From: Cyclotella cryptica
Lineage: Eukaryota; Bacillariophyta; Thalassiosirophyceae; Thalassiosirales; Thalassiosiraceae
Assembly (NCBI GenBank): GCA_013187285.1
Contig: JABMIG010000125.1
Location: 305,970-369,969 of the forward strand
Length of the DNA: 64,000 bases
Direction: 5' to 3'
Shown here one piece after another: positions 32,606 through 45,600 of this stretch (position 1 is the first letter of the stretch; every line of letters begins with the position of its first letter). Position numbers and translations under genes: made by a program. The notes beneath the pieces are model-generated. The model saw nothing but the letters and a program-made list of their open reading frames with translations. It was not told the DNA's origin and did no database searches.

Positions 32606-35600
32606 TGGGTTAGCAGCAAATGCAATCACACATAATACTGGTTGTACTGTAATGGACATTGGTGTTCTCTAAACAAGTGACATCATAATGTAGCCAGCTC
32701 GATCCTTTGTTTTGTTGATAGCATCATAAGAATGAGAGTATTCCTTTAAGAGGGAAATATGCTTGATATGATTAAAGAAATCATAAACTGAACCTACATC
32801 TCCTCCCTTTTCCTACTAGTAGGGGGTGAGATTTTTCAAAAATTCTCTCACATTAATTTTATGCTTGAAATCTTTTGGTCTACACTCTGACCTGTCAACT
32901 TTGAAACTTCATGTAAGGCTATCCTTTGTGGATGCTGTGTTGTATTTTGTTTGATTTTACTGATGACTGGGCTAATGCTGACTAATAACCAAAATTTTGG
33001 TCATATCATAAAACACTTCAGCTAGTATAACACACCACATAGTAACGATCTATGTATGTATACAGTTCTCAATAATTGTGACTTGTTTCGTGTAGTTTTA
33101 GATAGGGATTAAGTTTCTACCAGAATTTAATTTGGTTTGAATGAATAATGACTCCCAAACCACAGATCTAAGCATCAATACCATTATGGACAATACCACA
33201 TACACAGTTCCAATACAGAACTTTTTTCCTCACTCCCATCAGTTTTTGGCCTCTTACTAAAAAATCTATATGCATGTCTGTCAATTCAAGCAAACCTGTT
33301 TGGATTGACTGGATTTTTTGTGGTTTGCAGTGAAAATGACCCCCAAAATCAAATCAGGCCTTATCTACCCCTCCCAATGACTAAAAACATCTGAGAGACA
33401 ACTTTGAATGAAATAATTTCATGATTTGTTTACTGACAGTGTTTGGAGAGTTATTAATTGGTGTTTGTGGGGATGTTTCATTTTTCAAGAAAAATTGTCC
33501 CCGCATCAAAATCTGTCCACAAGGGAGATGGTTCATGTTTATTTACTTCCACTGCATAATGATGCGCCATATTTCTTTGTAGGTTTCATTCGTAGCAAAC
33601 ACAAGATTCCCACCATACATGTGGTGTCGTATTCTTACATACCATTCAAGACTAACACATAAGAGAAGGGATATAGTCCCAATGTATATACCGTTTGTGG
33701 CATTCCATAGTACCTGGGCTGATACTTCAATATGTACCAGCATTCTGCTCATGTAGATCCAAATGACCCCCAGAACACTTATAGTGTTCTATCTACCTGT
33801 CACTGGAGCAAAATAATCTGGGACATGGATCATTTTTCATAGAGTTCTAATGGCTGTACTTTGCTCCTCATTTCCTGGAAGTTTTTGACAATATTACAAG
33901 TTTTCATAGGAATGTTGGCCATTCAATCCTTAGCACTTGGAGCAGGATGATGATTTCAATGGTTTGTAATGAGATGAACGAAATGTCCGTCCATGATTTC
34001 TGGAAAATTGTTTGCCATAAAAAGATTGGAATGTTTATTCTACTTAGTTCTGAAGTATAGGAATAACTAAAATGTGTGCTATGCATTGTTTACCAAAGCT
34101 GAATGATATCCTATGTCAAAGTCACTAAATTTTGAAACACTCCTAAGTTCAATTCAACTGGACAACAATATACATTTCAATGCAGAACATGATGCTAAAA
34201 ACTCTCAAGCCTAAATGAGAGAGTAAGTCATCATACTGCTGCAAGTCTCAGGAGCAAAGACAAGCAGCAGCAGCATCTCCATGCACCTCATAGACACAGC
34301 TTATACAAAAGATGATTCAGTGGCCTGGGAAAATTGCACAATGGGCTTCCAGCTATCACTCATCACACTGCAAGTAATCTTTAGCATATAGCATATTTAT
34401 CAATCCATGCTTCCTTCATCTCCGGCTCCCTCCTACCCCCCAACAACCCATTCACAGCCTACATGTGTACATTATAGTAATGGTCTCAAAAACCTCGCCA
34501 AGTCCAATCATCATCATTCTGATCATGTTGCAGATTTTTGTCTTTGATTTGCCATCACGGCATTGACCAATTTTGCATGACTTGACTGAGTGGCTCAACT
34601 TGTGTAAGATGATTTATTTTTGATGTGGGGCACCATGTTTCATGGTGTCTTACACCACAACAATTTTACTAGATCAAATGCAGCATACAGATTCTGCAGG
34701 TGGATCGATTTTGTAACTGGGCAAATCAATGACTCCCATTATCAGTAAGGTTACTTCCTATGATGAATATTGCCCGACAATGTAACCACAACATCAACTA
34801 GAATCAAGCTTTCGTGTCTAGGCTTGGTTCTAGGTGCAGGTGTGGGCGAAGGTGTAGGAGATGATAAAATAGTCTGGGGAAGTGACAGAATTCAAGTGCA
34901 ACTATCATGGATGAGCTTGCTGCTCAGTGTTATGAAAAACAGCAGTTGATGCATTCTAGACTACAAAAGGTATTGATAATGGATATGAGCTTCTTGGGGG
35001 TTTTGATTTATCCATTAAGATCAAACAGATTCCAAAAAGTTACCTCAACAGAGTCAGCTGCAAAGAAAAGCTAGCATTTCATCATACTCAGGTTGGTGTG
35101 TTTGTTGTTATTGCTTTGGGGGTGAATGTAACAGACTGTTCTATATTTAAAAATAATCATCTGGATAAGCATGTACTCAAATTAAATCCAGTTGGCAAGG
35201 CAATTGGTATTTTGGTCTTTTTCTATACTAAGCGACTAAGTAAAATCAACAAATTGTAAATATGAATCCATGATGCATACGCAAATGATATGCTTCAATT
35301 GTATATGACAGATTAGCTCTTGATTCTTTTGTGGGAGATGAATTGGGATTCTGATTAATGTGAAGTAGGTGTGTTTGGGTGCATTAATGAGGTGATCAAC
35401 AAATGCATTGCAATCAAATGAATGCTGATCCAATGAGTGCTCAATCTTCTCCACAAGCAAATCCTCCAAATGCAAATTCACTTATTGCAACCTCTTCCAT
35501 GTATCCCCAAGCTCCAACTGCAACATGTTGACTCTCAACATAAGCAAATCATCAAGAGGCAACTCACTAATCTCTGGTGTGTCCTTGGTCTTATTCCACA

Positions 35601-37560
35601 GGCAATGGGTTGTCACATCATTCAGAATGGGTGTTGACTCTGCAACAAGAAAGGCGTACATCTGATTGCAATCTGTGTGTGGATTCTGGATCCAGCCATT
35701 CACAGTGTTTGACAAAAATCAAAATCTGCCATGAAAACCCAAACACCCATCATTCTTAGCTCCACAAGATAACAGGTCATTATCTATCTAGCAAGTCATC
35801 TGTCCATTGATTCCTTTTTATGCTGTTCAAACTCAGAACATTTAAAGTAAAGAATAACTCAACAAAGCAACTTTAGATTGATCTTGCCCCAATAGGCACA
35901 TTTGGAAATACAATTCAATACAAGTCTCTAACTTCCTCAAACTTTATGTAATGGTTGAGCATCCCAGGTATCTTCCACCCAGCCCTTAAACAAATGCAAG
36001 CTATCGTAGGACATGTAGTGGCGTCTGATGCACACAAGTAGATGCTCTTTTTTGAATGGAGTGTGTTCCAAAATATCCTACATCAAGAACATGGTGCTTA
36101 AAAGGCTTCATAGTATTTCTGTATAATCCTGAGATCATTGTTGATAAAATTGTATTGGTCACATTCCTTGAACTTGAAGATCACACAGTTACCCTGAAGT
36201 ACAGAAGGAATGGAGACAAGGTGTTTTGCAATAACAAGAAGTGGGCATATTATGGGATCTCTGGAAAGGCATAAACAATCAGTGGGTGACCAATACTGTC
36301 TTGTCCATTTTTGTGACTACAATTCAGAACCTGGTTGACTGTCTAAATGTTGGATGTAGCCACCGTATTTGCCTGAGATAAGGAAAGAAAAGGAAAGCAC
36401 CTCAATGTACTATGGGCTCGAACACTTTTGAAGAATAGTGGCAAGCTTAATGTATGACTGCAATGGTATGTGGTCTTCCCCTCAGAGACATGAAACCCAA
36501 GTATAGTTGTACATTGGCACCCTTGCATCAATGTCTCTTTTTGGATGCACCAGTAACATTCAAAATATTGCTGGGTACAGGAGGATTGCACTCCATCTGA
36601 TAATCGTTTGACTGTTCCTACACATGCAAATGCGATCAAACTAACAATTTTTGAGAATCAATTTAAAATTTAATTCTTGGAACAGAAAAGTGTATCTCAT
36701 CATATTCCATGTTACACTCCAAATTTATGCTCAAATCTATATTTCAATGAAGAAAGGAGTGTTATCTAATTCTTAATTTTAGTTGTGTTGCACAAAAAAA
36801 CCATCAAGTCACATGGAGTATTAATATAAATGAACCCCTAGATGACAATGAGAGTTCAATAGTATTATTCAATGAAGGTAAGGTGGACAACACTGTTCTG
36901 CCTGATTTTACATGGACCATGTCATAGAAAAAGAAGTTTCTAGTTCAAGCAATTCTTTTTATTTTACACCATTTCCTCTCTTTTCTCTTTGATTTATGGG
37001 GTTTGTCATTTGACAATGGACTTTTGTGCCATGATCAAATGATTTCAGGACAAGCTGAGGGTTAAGTTGAAAGGTGCAAGAGCAGTGTAGGTTTGGAAGA
37101 GACTCCATTAGGTGTGCTTTCCCCCTTTGCTGCCGCAACAATTAGTGATCCTCTCTTTGTTTCTGCAGATAGTGGCAATGGGACAACATCTTTCAAAAGA
37201 TTTCGCTCTTTGAATGGGGTGGGTTTGTCAATACTTAAAGGACTTCTGTGCCTTCATCTTCTGATAGCATGATGAAGGGGGTTCAGTCAACATAGGTGTG
37301 ACTTCTGTGGAGGTTTGGAAGGGTCTCTGTTAAGAGTGGCTTCCCCTTTTGCTGTCACACCCATTATTATCCTCCATTTTCTGATGCACAGAGCGGCAAC
37401 ACATGGCATCTTTCAACATCCAAGGCAATCAATCCTTCATCAAAGCCACCCCAATGCCATCAATCTCCTGCTGCTTGTCACTCTATCACCATGATCATTT
37501 GCAGACAAGTGCTGTCTGCAGCTGGTCTTTAGGAATCAGTTCACCAGACCCTTCCTTCAA

Positions 37561-38115
37561 CTACCGTAAAAATTGGTTTATAAGTTCCATCAGATTATAA
37601 GATCCTTCCCCATTATTTTCTTAGCATTTGTGTTTTTTGCCTAGTTAATCATCTTGTCCAAATCTAAGACCCAAGAATCTATTGTCCTCATTTGCAGCAT
37701 CACGTCCATATGTTTTGCTCTCCTTCCGGTGTTCGAGATATACCACATTTGTCGCGTAAATCCACTACATACACAATGCACACATCACGCCCACACACCA
37801 TCTTACTTTTGTGCGATGGTTGGTAGGTACAGATCTGGCACAAACAGCCAAAAAATACAGTATACGTTTGCCAATGAAATGTTGGGAAGAGGCATGAACC
37901 ATTCCTCATTATACACTTGCACAACCCTCCTGAATAGAAAAAATATTGAAGAGGTTGTAGTGACATAAAGCCTCCTATGTGGCATTCATAGGAATCTTAC
38001 ATTGCAACAGTGCAAAAATTGCATAATCGTACCAACCAAAGAAACGTGTGTCGCAGGAGTGAAAAATGAGAAATGCCTTACCATACGTTGGAACACCTAT
38101 AACGAGAGATGGTCG
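37561..38115. mobile_element. decayed end of a pogo-like family member
   Basis: CTACCGTAAAAATTGGTTTA at 37560 followed by CAGATTATAAG, GCATTTGTGTTTTTTGCCTAG and CAGCATCACGTCCATATG follows the accessory-gene-side arm at 16491-16780 phrase by phrase. An altered inverse of the end (CACCTATAACGAGAGATGG) near 38094-38115 may be the other terminus. Strongly diverged, so older than the copies at 16491 and 53116. Confidence 0.55.
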
Positions 38116-38382
38116 TATTAAGTTGTATGTATGATGTCTCTACAGTCTCTACAATCGTACCCGTAGTATACCTCTTCGAAAGAAAAAATACATCGATGGC
38201 CAACGAAGGAGCCAATCACAACATAATAAAGCTTAGTAAGCCAAAAGTGACCAGTGTCAACAACAGTCAACGACATTTACGAACCGAACGCCTAGAGCGA
38301 CTACCCGCCGTCGCCGCCGCTCCCAGAGTCCATCTCCTCTATCACCACAGCACGTCACACAGCATCTGACTCGGAATTCGAA

Positions 38383-39978
38383 ATGGGATGGCGAGAAAAA
38401 GCCGAACGCGCGAAGTCCCTCCATCGGCCCAGCCTCAAAAATTGGGCGCGCGATGGTCTCGCCTCCACGTTTCCCGCGTACGAATCGTACATCCTCTCCA
38501 ATGAAGAGGCGTATTGCTCGTTCAAAATAAAGAATGGGGTAGTGCTCGATACTAGATTGAACGTCGACGACGCTCGGCAGGAGGGCGTTCCCGTAATTTT
38601 GGACGGCGACACGCCGCCGGAAGTGTTTCACAAAGAGTATGAGGCCAAATGCATCCCCGTTGTGATTAGAAACATTCCCTATGGAGTCAACAATCGTTCA
38701 AATGGAGAAGTTTCCTCCTGTTCATCGAAAGAAGGGAACTTCCAGGAAGAAAAGAAGGATTGCGACGAGATGCACTACAATCTACAATCGAACGTAGACC
38801 CCAGCCGTACTCACAATAACGAATGGCCCGCGATTCACAACTGGTCCCTCTCATCCCTCTACAACAACCCACTCCTGCGCTCCCGAACCTTCAAAGTGGG
38901 TGAAGATGACGATGGATACTCTATCAAAATGAAGTTGCGACATTTCCTACGGTATCTGGAGAGCAATCAAGATGACAGTCCGCTATATGTATTCGATGCC
39001 TCCTTCGATGAGGATCGATATGCCAAACGATTGCTGCTGGATTACACTGTTCCAAATTACTTCGATGAAGATTTGTTTCGTTTAGTCGGAGAGAGGAGAA
39101 GGCCACCCTACCGTTGGTTTTTAGTGGGACCACAGCGGAGCGGTACTACCGTGCACATTGATCCGCTCGGGACTTCCGCGTGGAATACTCTAATTCATGG
39201 TGTAAAACGATGGGTTCTTTTTCCTCCACATGTGAGTAAGAGTGTGGTCAAGGGGTACAGAGAGATTTTGAAGGGAGAAGATGATGAAGCCATTCATTAT
39301 TTTACTACTATTTTGCCACGGGTCAAGAGGAGGGCTGCCTCCGTGGCTGAGGCCGCATTGGCTGGAGCTAGAAGATTAGGAGAATATGAGAACTTTGAGT
39401 GTTACGAATTTACCCAATATGCTGGCGAGACGGTGTTTATTCCTCACGGATGGTAAGTGAAGTCGATCTTGTCGCTAGCCGATTCTTCATTAACGTTCGC
39501 ATTCAATCCTTGGTCTTTGGTCTTCTCCCAACGCAAAAGGTGGCATGCAGTCCTAAATGTAACACACACTGTCGGTGTCACTCAAAATTACTGTTCCCGC
39601 CGAAACTTTGACGCAGTTTGGACTCGAACCCGCTCTGGCAGAAAGAAAATGGCGTGCACATGGCTACGGCGACTCAACGACCATTACCCTGACTTGGCAG
39701 CGAGAGCCAGAGAATTGAACCGACGTGATGGGTTTGTCATGTGGGAAGATGATCATGAGGAGCAGAGGAGGTGGATGAGGAAAAGGGCGGAAAAGGCTAG
39801 GAGAAAGAGAGAGAAGGAAGCATCAAGACAAGGGAGGGAAGGGGATGGAGATGGCAGTGAAAATAAGAGGCAATCAAAAAAAGAGAAATGGGGCGAGCAT
39901 CGTACGAATGGGCAAAGGAAAGATGAGGATGACTGCAATAGTGTGACAAGTGGAGCAAACATTGTCTCACCCACGTGA
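38383..39978 (+). CDS. JMJD6: JMJD6-like JmjC-domain oxygenase
   Basis: Two exons, 38383-39452 and 39540-39978 (intron 87 bases, GTAAGT...AAAAG); 502 residues. An Fe(II)/2-oxoglutarate dioxygenase of the JMJD6 type, which hydroxylates lysines of splicing factors in animals. The JmjC core has RWFLVGPQRSGTTVHIDPLG with metal ligands H258 and D260, then GTSAWNTLIHGVKRW carrying the 2OG-binding Lys, and the last ligand H359 in HGWWHAVLN, formed exactly across the splice junction, which confirms the intron. The last 100 residues are highly charged (Arg/Lys/Glu-rich) and replace the poly-Ser tail of animal JMJD6; probably nuclear. All three metal ligands are present, so it should be active. Confidence 0.9.
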
Positions 39979-42624
39979 TAATGTTTGAGTTAGCCTTTTA
40001 CTTTATCACAGAAAGAAGACATAGTCTCTGCATAAAAAATCCTGAATTAGATTTTCTCTTCAAAAATTTTAGTCTATCAGTAACTGAGGTTTTTATCCGT
40101 CTTCTTCTCCCCCTCCTCCTCCTCCTCCTCCTCCTCCTCCTCCTCCTTCTTCTCTGCAAGAATTTTTTAAACTATTGACTAATATAGATTAGAAAGAGAC
40201 ATCATTATGCTTTGACTCAACCTCAAAATAAATAATTTTCTTGTTTGAGATACAAGGGTAGTCATTAAGTTTCTATGAGTCCTACCCATAACATTGTAAC
40301 TAAAATACTTTTTGATGTATATAGGTAACATTCGTTTCATTACGTGTGGTATCCCCCAAGACACTGACTTCTGCATCAAATGGTGGTTTGTAACTGTGCA
40401 ACATAGTGATACGTACTACTGAGCACGTGTTTCCCTTCAATTTTGCAGTGTAAATCATAGGGAAGAGTACTATTACTTCACGACTTCGTCCAGTTCACTT
40501 GATTGCACAGGTGCTAGAAAATCTTGCAGTGGCTGCTAGTAATATTTAGATTTCCACAAGATTTGCTGTAAATATCTTCACGCTTCTTGATCATACTCTT
40601 ACTAATGCTACCTATAGAATAGTTACAGTTCATGTTTGCCTCATCTGACTGATATCAGAGCATACTGAAAAATATTTAGCATAACTGTTTTGAGCTAGTG
40701 CTGCATGCGGATTCCCAGGTTTATGTCCACACTGGCCAGAGCATTTTAGATGATCTAGACAAAATAACACCTATTAGTGGCAGCCAAAGTTTTGCATCTG
40801 ACCATGAGGGCTTCATAAAGCATGTACTCCTACAAGTTTTGTGACGCTCAGTGCAAAGCTATGCATTTAAGCTTCGTTGTGCCGTGAGGGAGATTTTTAC
40901 ACTATCCCATATTGTCCAAGATTTTTCGTCTGGCAACTAAATGCCTGAATTGATGTAATTTGTCACATTGATTGCAGAGGAAGATGAAGACGCAAAACTA
41001 TCACAATCAGTGGGAAAATGTCACTGATCATGACTGCTTTGCCTTCCGGCCTTCTTTTCTCATTTATAATTTTTCTTTTCCATCTCCCACCCCCCACACT
41101 ATGTGGATATTTTGATGAACATGAACATATGTTTCAACTTAAAAGGTCTTGATGTTTGTCCAAGAAGTGATTGGAAGTGAAGCATGAACTTGTTGGGGTC
41201 ACAACGTGTATGTCATTTGATGCAAACATCTCATTTTTGGCACCAAGATGTCATGACATCCCCCCTTAAATAATGTTACGACTCAAAATGCTGAATATAG
41301 TGAAGGTGCACAAAAATGAAGATGAAGCCATCATTGTCAGGGGCAAAACTTTGGCTACCCCTAAAGCAGGGAATCTCACAAGACCTGAGTATTTTCCAGT
41401 CAATACTAAAAAAATCCTTTTTGTCAATTAAGACTCACCTAGTCTGATATCAGTCCAAGATTTTGGGAAATGAGTAAGGGTTTTGCTCATGGGTCTCTTT
41501 GTTTCTTGATGCTAACCTTCTCTTCACCTTTGCCTGCTTAATTATCGATCTGGCTTAAGAGTTATTGATGTCATTCAAGTCTTCACATCAAGAGTACATG
41601 AATGAAATGATGGGAAGACCCCAAGGTTTAGTCCTGCTTGAAGACATCTTTGAATTGGTGTGAATTCTTTTTGCCTTGACGTGGGGGGATTTTAGGTCTT
41701 GTAGCCTGAGCAAACAGTTTTCAATCCTATAAACATTTTATAAATAACTAGCACTTCCATCTTCCTGAAAAATGATCTGATCCATCCAAATTGTTTTCAG
41801 TCTCATGAGAACCTAACCAAAGCTTTACGTTGAAGCCCTCCCAAACTCTACATGTTTTCATTAGTTTAGCTCTCTCGAATATGGTTTTGTATTGATTGAT
41901 TGAACAGGAGTCATCTTCATTAATATCATTTGTACAATGCTGTTCTTTTGTTTTGTTTCTACATAGTGCGCTAACTGGCTTACACCGTTATTTTTCTTAA
42001 CAAAACAAGAGTTCTTCCAATTTGCAGGCTCCCACATCTGCTAAAAATTCTTGCTGAGGTGGCTTGAAATATTCATGTCCCCAGCACATCATACTTTTCT
42101 TTTGTTGTGTGTCCCTGTCAATATAAGTATGGTAGAAGTCCATTTGTTACGTTCGATAAAAAGATAGGGTACCATGGTCGGAGAAGATACTGGTCCTCTT
42201 TTACAGCCCTTCAGAAGGGTGCTTCGGGGGGGCTGATCTGCCTTCACCTTCTAGAACCGTCGATGATCGACATCGAGAAAGGAGGATACGTGTATCTGTA
42301 TTATTTATTCATACGATGACATCCAATGTACGGCTCAGATCTTCTCATCTCAGATAAGCCTCGATTGATGGGAATGGCTGTCATGGGACTTGACAGTATC
42401 GTACAATACACCATAGTATTGTACCACCATACCTTCTACGTTGTATTGTACCAATACAATCTGGCGTAATACACGCAATCACAGAGAGATGTTGTTTTAT
42501 GATCGATGAAAGAGACATAGCAATCTTTGACCAAAGATATATCAACCATCCGTGAAGAGCCTCGTGAATATTCCTCTCTATCGTCCAAGACAGCGTCTAC
42601 ACAATATATGCTTGAAATTGAACA
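39979..42624. other. 2.6 kb intergenic region
   Basis: Besides the dispersed repeat at its left, no gene. Near 42385-42475 imperfect repeats of TATTGTACCA occur on both strands, possibly a small foldback sequence about 150 bases upstream of the chitinase start. Confidence 0.5.
40060..40550. repeat. long dispersed repeat, copy 2, with (CTC)n microsatellite
   Basis: Starts with an inverted copy of the GA-tract plus CTCAGTT family: a pure CTC run at 40105-40142 beside TAGTCTATCAGTAACTGAGG. It goes on with AAATAAATAATTTTCTTG (about 40218) and GAAAATCTTGCAGTGGCTGC (about 40516), matching 30060-30550. Confidence 0.7.
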
Positions 42625-45600
42625 ATGAGATCTCTCCACCCCCCAAACATCCTCCTCTTCCTGCTCGTTCAAGTATTATCACTAGCCCACCTATCGCTCT
42701 CGGAAGACAACCCGTGCCCCCCAAACTACTCCGGCTTCCTCTCGGGGCCCGGCTGCCAGTCGTACGTTATCTGCTCCAATGGCGCCCTCGCCTCGGACTA
42801 CCAGCCCTGCCAGCCGGGCACTCTCTTCAATCAAGATCTGTCACTGTGCGACTTCGAAGAAACGGTGGAATGCGATACCACCGGCATGCCCACGGAGCGG
42901 CCCACGAGACCTCCGACGGTGCCGCCAACGCCGAGGCTAGAGCCTACCACGCCGAGTCCCACGCTGCCGCCCCAAACTCGGTCTCCGAGCGCTAATGTGG
43001 GCGTGGAGGACGCGCTGGAGAATGCAAAATGGGATATCAACAACAAATTGCTCATGTATGAATCGGGATTCGAGGGAGGTTGGCTACCTAGCACGGTGTA
43101 TAGGTATGACTCCATGCTCATGGCGCTGCAAATGATGTATCTCGAAGGAGTGGGCGATTTGAAATTCTACTTAGGAGAGGATGTGGCAGGAGTGGAAGGC
43201 GTTAAAGTCGGTCTCGTCAATCTCGCCGCATTTCTAGCGCAAAGTATGAAAGAAACTATCAAGTACAATGCATGGTACGATTGAAGCATGTTGTTCTGTC
43301 ATTGCTATTGTGCTTGTCTATGTTCGAGGGATGTGCTCAAAACCACATTATTTGATGTTTCTTTCCTCTGGACTACACAGTGATGAGAACAACTGGGACA
43401 TAATTGACGGAAAATATCCACTGTCAAATGCATGTGGACAATTGGAGCAGAGTTATCAGGATTACATTTGTCCTGAAGGGATGGAACATATGCAGTGCGA
43501 GGTTGATCCAAATATGGAGTTGAAGGCCACCACGACAGCTATGTGGTATGGCGCGCCAGGCCCTTTGTTTTGTGGACCAAAGACCACGTATCCATTTACT
43601 GGATATTGGGACTACAGTTTTGAATGCGATTTTCCATGGAAGGACCCCCCTGAATACTGTCCTGATTACGAAGGCCAAAGGGGAGGCCGATATGATAATA
43701 GCGAGCCTGTTGAGAATAGACTTAATCGAACTGATGTGGAGGGTTGTTGGTAAGGTTCTTTGCCTTCTTTGGTTGTCATTTCGTTTTGTCCATTGAATTG
43801 CAGTTTGCTCATATTCAAACTTGATTGACATCTTTACATTCAAGTTGGTGGGGGCGTGGAGTTATCCAAACCACGGGCATATGCAATTTCGGCATCTTAA
43901 ATTACTACATCGGTGTGTTTTTGTTGCCTTGGTTGGATTCATGCACTATCAGCTTGAAACGCACCCTATAGTAGTCACTCACATTCAAGAAATTCATTTT
44001 AATCGTCACAGGTAAGCGAGCTGCTGACGAAGGAAGAGATTCGCGCTACCCGGACCTGGACTTTTGTAAAGATCCCGGCCTCATATGTTCCCGTGACGAT
44101 CATAAGGAGTTGAAATGGATTGCAGGTGAGCATCGTCGTTGTTTCCATCTTTCCTTTAGCCAGAAACTTGAAATATTTTTTGATCCATCAAACGTCGTGG
44201 CATGAAATGTGGGCTGCAGGGTTCTTTTATTGGATGAAGAGCGTCCAAACATATGAAAGTGGGTGGAATTATTTGGACAACTTGAAGAGTTTTGTGAGTG
44301 GAGGTATGACTGATGATACATTTATTGACGCTGTAAGTGGGATAGTGAATAGAGGTTGCCATAACCCTCCTTGTGCAAATGGATCGGGCCAGTTGGATGG
44401 AGGCTATGAAAGGAAGGAGAATTTCAAGAAGGTGCTTGGGTAAGTGATCCATTTAGTGCCATTGCTTCAGTTTTTTCCAATTGTGTCTCACGTTGTTACA
44501 GTGTGCTGTTCGAAGAAAATGGCGATCCCAGAATAAGTAGGCCATCGGAGGCGCCCACTATAGGCGATCCTTGGGATAATTCCGACTCAACAAATAGCCT
44601 TGATTCATCTGCACAAACTGATACTGCAATGGAAGATAATTACACAAGTGAAATTACATATTCTGAAACTGAGGGTAATCCCAACGAGTGGGTTGATAAT
44701 GACGCCAATTGGGCTGAACTTTCAACAGTAGAAGGCAACAGTGAAAACGTCACATCAAACAGCACAGATGAATGGATAGATAACGAAGGACACAGTGACA
44801 ATAGTCAGAATGCTACATCGAACAAAACAAATGAAGTGGTGGATGGTGAAGGACAAAACGAAGAAGAAGATTGGTCAACTGTAGAAGGAGGAGTCACTGC
44901 TTCATCGAATCTCTATTGCGGGAAAAGTCAATTCGACGCGACACGCAACTGTGGTCTTGAAGGGAAAGCATGCCCTGACGGTATATGCTCTGGTGGGTTG
45001 AAATGCTATATGGTCAGTGGGAAATGTGGCTCGGGCTCTAATTCGGGAAGTTACAGTACAGATGAAGAGAACATATTAACAACATCTCCTTCGCCTGCTC
45101 CCATCATTGACTCTGACGCTAACTCTTCGGGCACTCCTCTTCCTACTGTTAGTAGCAGTGTGAACACTGGCATATCTGGCTCGTCTTTAACATCTGCTTC
45201 TCCTGCGAGTAACGGCGCTTCTGATGATTCGTTGAGTGATTCAACGAGCGAATCTGAATTTGATATCACCGATACATTTTTTTGTGGAGTAGACAGGGCA
45301 GATGCATCAACATCGTGTTCCAAGCGATGCCGAAGTGGTTCTCCTGGAGAATGTCCAAGTGGCATGTCCTGCTTTGGATACACACCATGCACTGTTGAGG
45401 TCGGAACTGCCGAATCTCTCCCTTCTTCGTTAAATACGCAATCTCCTTCATTCTCTTCTCGAACTAATGTTGGGATAACACAGAACTACTGCGCCAAGAG
45501 TTTGGATGATATTGCACTTGCTTGTGCTACAGCTCCCACGTGCAATGATGGAGAGCCAGAGTGTCCCGCGGGAACTTATTGCTGGGGTGATCGCCTGTGC

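Larger units (their letters stand above)
29909..38382. other. about 8 kb gene-poor, AT-rich region
   Basis: Apart from the repeats listed separately I find no gene. Frames are short and lack domains. On the minus strand 35236-35715 two adjacent short frames share one reading frame with a single stop between them, but without recognisable similarity. The stretch probably consists of old transposon remains; it could also hold non-coding RNA or structural DNA, which sequence reading alone cannot show. Confidence 0.5.

Noticed and set aside
35236-35715. Two minus-strand frames in the same frame, parted by one stop
   Set aside because: About 159 codons together, but no recognisable family, no intron signs and composition like the surrounding non-coding DNA.
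37654-37968. 104-codon frame inside the decayed pogo-like arm
   Set aside because: It sits where the FLPDDHG gene would begin but shares no motif with it.
29909-38382. Possible centromere (low-GC, gene-poor block)
   Set aside because: Diatom centromeres are short low-GC tracts, but I could not compute GC or see a defining signal; only functional mapping would show it.
39975-40178. Frame with a poly-Leu run
   Set aside because: Translation of the CTC microsatellite only.
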